Positions 5,735 to 7,438 of a stretch of DNA of 7,438 bases are shown here, piece by piece (position 1 is the stretch's first letter; the number at the start of each line of letters is the position of its first letter). The notes below the pieces were generated by a model, which worked only from the letters and a program-made list of their open reading frames with translations, was not told the DNA's origin and did no database searches. Made by a program: the position numbers and the translations under genes. The DNA is taken from assembly GCA_938007945.1 (NCBI GenBank), contig CALLME010000255.1, positions 1 through 7,438 of the forward strand, read 5' to 3'. This stretch comes from an uncultured Caulobacterales bacterium. GTDB lineage: Bacteria; Pseudomonadota; Alphaproteobacteria; Caulobacterales; Maricaulaceae.

Positions 5735-6939
5735 ACCAGCGCATTCCAAGTCTTCGCACCCCCGGCATTGATCATAAGAAAATTATTCTTGAAGATACCG
5801 CCGCGCGACAAAGTGAAATTCAGCGGTTCAATAAGCGTCTGCGGATTGGCCTTATCTTGGCAACAATTGCGAGTTTTGTCGCTCTCAGCTTATATTTTTC
5901 AAACATTTGGAAGCGCGAAAACGCGGCACTTGAATCGCGTCTTGAAACCTATACGGAACTGAGAGACCAAACCCTAAAGCGTTTCTTCGTCTCACTTGAG
6001 AACGAAGTCAAGCTTTGGTCAATCCACCCTGACATAGTGAAAGACGCCAAAAATTTTATCAAAGATTGGGAAGAATTTTCGCCACAAGAAATAGAGGCCA
6101 TCCGTCAGGAATATATTTATAAAAAACTCCCCACGTCTTTGTCGGATGTCTATCGAGACTATAATAATTTCCATGCCGAAGTTCACCCCACGCTTGATAA
6201 ATTCAACCGCCACCACGGCTATTATGATGTCTTCATTTTTGATCTGGAGGGGAACCTTGTTTACACCGTCGAGAAGGAAGATGACTATGGTTATAACTTC
6301 CAAACAGGCCGATCAATATATGCTGATACTGGCCTTGGGCGAATATTCCGCGCCGCGCTATCGCAAGCCGATCATAACGCTGTTGTTTTTGATGATTTTG
6401 AGGGCTACGCGCCGAGTGCAGGCGACCCGGCCGCCTTTCTCGCCAGTCAAATTGTAGATGAGGAAAAACAGTTAATTGGTGTCTATGCAGTACAGGTGCC
6501 TATTGACCGTTTCAATGAAGTCCTCTCCCATAGCCAAGGTCTCGGTGAAACAGGCCAAAGCTATCTTGTCGGCGAAGACTTGCTTATGCGAAATCAAGCG
6601 CGTCTAAGCGAGACAAATACCATGCTTACAACTCAGGTTGAAAATGCAGTTGTTAAAGAGGCCCTAGAAGGTCGCAGGTCTTTGAAAAAAGTTAAATTAG
6701 TGAACGGTGATGCAGGCATTGCAGCAGCTATGCCACTAACCTTCAAAGGCGTGAACTATGCCGTGGTGACCGAGATGTCTCTAGAGGAAAAGCGCGCGCC
6801 GTTGCGGCCCTATGTTTTGTTTTATGTGGCGTCTGTGGTCTGTCTGCTTCTATTTGGCTTGATTGCTTATGTAATTTTGCGCGCTCGTCCCGGCAGAACG
6901 CTGCAAGATTTAGCAGATATGGGCGGTCAAGAGTCTTAG
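5731..6939 (+). CDS. dCache-domain membrane sensor protein without output domain
   Basis: A 402-residue inner-membrane protein. Its ATG overlaps the TAXI stop (ATGA, 5731-5734), and AAGGA at 5718-5722 is 8 nt upstream, so the two genes form one translationally coupled unit. About 38 cytoplasmic residues precede transmembrane helix 1 (about 39-59). A periplasmic dCache-type domain fills about 60-358, shown by GYYDVFIFDLEGNLVYTV (163-180), DDYGYNFQTG (184-193), YAPSAGDPAAFLASQI (226-241) and GLGETGQSYLVGEDLLMRN (270-288). These are the conserved strings of the dCache sensors found in chemoreceptors and adenylate cyclases. Transmembrane helix 2 is about 361-383, and only 19 residues remain after it. 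There is no HAMP, chemoreceptor, kinase, GGDEF or cyclase domain, and the stop is followed at once by an opposing gene, so the tail is not obviously broken off. Likely role: periplasmic ligand sensing in complex with the TAXI protein (inference). Confidence 0.85.
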   Translation: MNQRIPSLRTPGIDHKKIILEDTAARQSEIQRFNKRLRIGLILATIASFVALSLYFSNIWKRENAALESRLETYTELRDQTLKRFFVSLENEVKLWSIHPDIVKDAKNFIKDWEEFSPQEIEAIRQEYIYKKLPTSLSDVYRDYNNFHAEVHPTLDKFNRHHGYYDVFIFDLEGNLVYTVEKEDDYGYNFQTGRSIYADTGLGRIFRAALSQADHNAVVFDDFEGYAPSAGDPAAFLASQIVDEEKQLIGVYAVQVPIDRFNEVLSHSQGLGETGQSYLVGEDLLMRNQARLSETNTMLTTQVENAVVKEALEGRRSLKKVKLVNGDAGIAAAMPLTFKGVNYAVVTEMSLEEKRAPLRPYVLFYVASVVCLLLFGLIAYVILRARPGRTLQDLADMGGQES

Positions 6940-6947
6940 AAAAGACT
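6932..6947. terminator. Short hairpin across two convergent stop codons, weak terminator candidate
   Basis: AGTCTT and AAGACT form 6-bp arms around a 4-nt loop, spanning the dCache stop (6937-6939) and part of the ABC-F stop (6946-6948), with only 6 bp between the genes. No real T-run follows on either strand, so it is at best a weak bidirectional terminator. Confidence 0.25.
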
Positions 6948-7438
6948 ATTTCGATCTGTCTGCCGCCATGACGAGCTTTTTATAATCTCTTAAATCACCA
7001 TCATAGCGTTTAGCTTTGCCGTCATTGACGAGCCATAGCCTATCCGCTGTCGCCTCGGCGAGATAAACATCGTGGGTAATCAACAGCACAGCACCAGGAA
7101 AGTCATTAATCGCGTAAATCAGCGCTTCGCGGCTATCAATATCCAAGTGAGAGGTCGGCTCATCAAGGATAAGCACATGCGGCTTATCAATCGACATTAA
7201 CCCGAGCAGTAGACGTACTTTCTCGCCCCCTGAAAGCTTCTCGACTTTGGTCTCAACCTTGGCATGAGAAAAGCCCATAGCGGCAGCACTCGCGCGTGTA
7301 CGGCTCTGCGGCGTACCTTTAGGGAGCTTATTGGTGACGTGGTCGAGCACAGTTTCGCCCTCAGTGAGTTCATCAAGCTGATCTTGAGAGAAATAGCCAA
7401 TACGAAGCGCGCGCGGCGCTTTGCGCTCACCAGACATG
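6946..7438 (-). CDS. ABC-F family ATPase, C-terminal nucleotide-binding domain (partial)
   Basis: The last 163 codons of a gene that starts beyond the right edge; the ATG at 7435-7437 is probably an internal methionine. Residue numbers are from that methionine. Visible are a Q-loop (IGYFSQDQ, 13-20), the ABC signature LSGGEKVRLLLG (68-79), Walker B plus D-loop HVLILDEPTSHLDI (87-100) and the H-loop histidine in LITHD (119-123). The DEPTSHLD form, and the C-terminal DRLWLVNDGKAKRYDGDLRDY segment, mark the second ATPase domain of ABC-F proteins, soluble twin-ATPase factors that act on the ribosome rather than as transporters. Walker A and the first domain lie outside the window. Which subfamily (Uup, YheS/EttA-like or other) cannot be told from this piece. 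It converges on the dCache gene with a 6-bp gap, so it is not part of that operon. Confidence 0.9.
   Translation of the reverse strand, partial: MSGERKAPRALRIGYFSQDQLDELTEGETVLDHVTNKLPKGTPQSRTRASAAAMGFSHAKVETKVEKLSGGEKVRLLLGLMSIDKPHVLILDEPTSHLDIDSREALIYAINDFPGAVLLITHDVYLAEATADRLWLVNDGKAKRYDGDLRDYKKLVMAADRSK

Overview
The window looks like chromosomal DNA of an alphaproteobacterium. The inference rests on the pyrB-pyrC overlap, where pyrC encodes the degenerate dihydroorotase-like protein with a DMR-x-x-x-GEPG motif that I recall from this class, and on the style of the dCache and ABC-F proteins. Moderate GC and a mix of lipoprotein, glycosidase and TAXI genes would fit a marine Hyphomonadaceae/Maricaulales-type organism, but genus cannot be fixed from this sequence.

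Layout, left to right. (1) The 3' end of pyrB (aspartate carbamoyltransferase) overlaps pyrC' by ATGA. PyrC' has lost the histidine metal ligands and is probably a structural partner of PyrB. (2) 69 bp downstream on the same strand is a 620-residue glycoside hydrolase family 2 lipoprotein with both catalytic glutamates and an N-x-K motif typical of beta-glucuronidase-like enzymes. (3) A minus-strand lipoprotein gene for a delta-class carbonic anhydrase converges on it. A minus-strand hairpin-plus-T7 terminator lies between the two genes. (4) A 175-bp divergent intergenic region carries a perfect 7-5-7 palindrome and a repeated decamer near the carbonic anhydrase gene. It separates that gene from a plus-strand pair joined by an ATGA overlap: a membrane-anchored TAXI-family solute-binding protein with a cytoplasmic tail, and a two-helix dCache sensor protein with no output domain. 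(5) Only 6 bp after that pair, converging on it, is the C-terminal part of an ABC-F ATPase gene that runs off the right edge.

The pyrimidine genes, the GH2 enzyme and the ABC-F protein are probably unrelated neighbours. The most unusual part is the TAXI/dCache pair. Both products carry periplasmic ligand-binding folds tethered to the inner membrane. Neither has a recognisable output domain, and no TRAP permease is next to them. They look like two halves of a membrane receptor rather than a transporter, and they are transcribed divergently from a periplasmic carbonic anhydrase. This joint role is inference. No RNA genes, mobile elements or CRISPR arrays were seen, and no stretch longer than about 175 bp lacks a gene.
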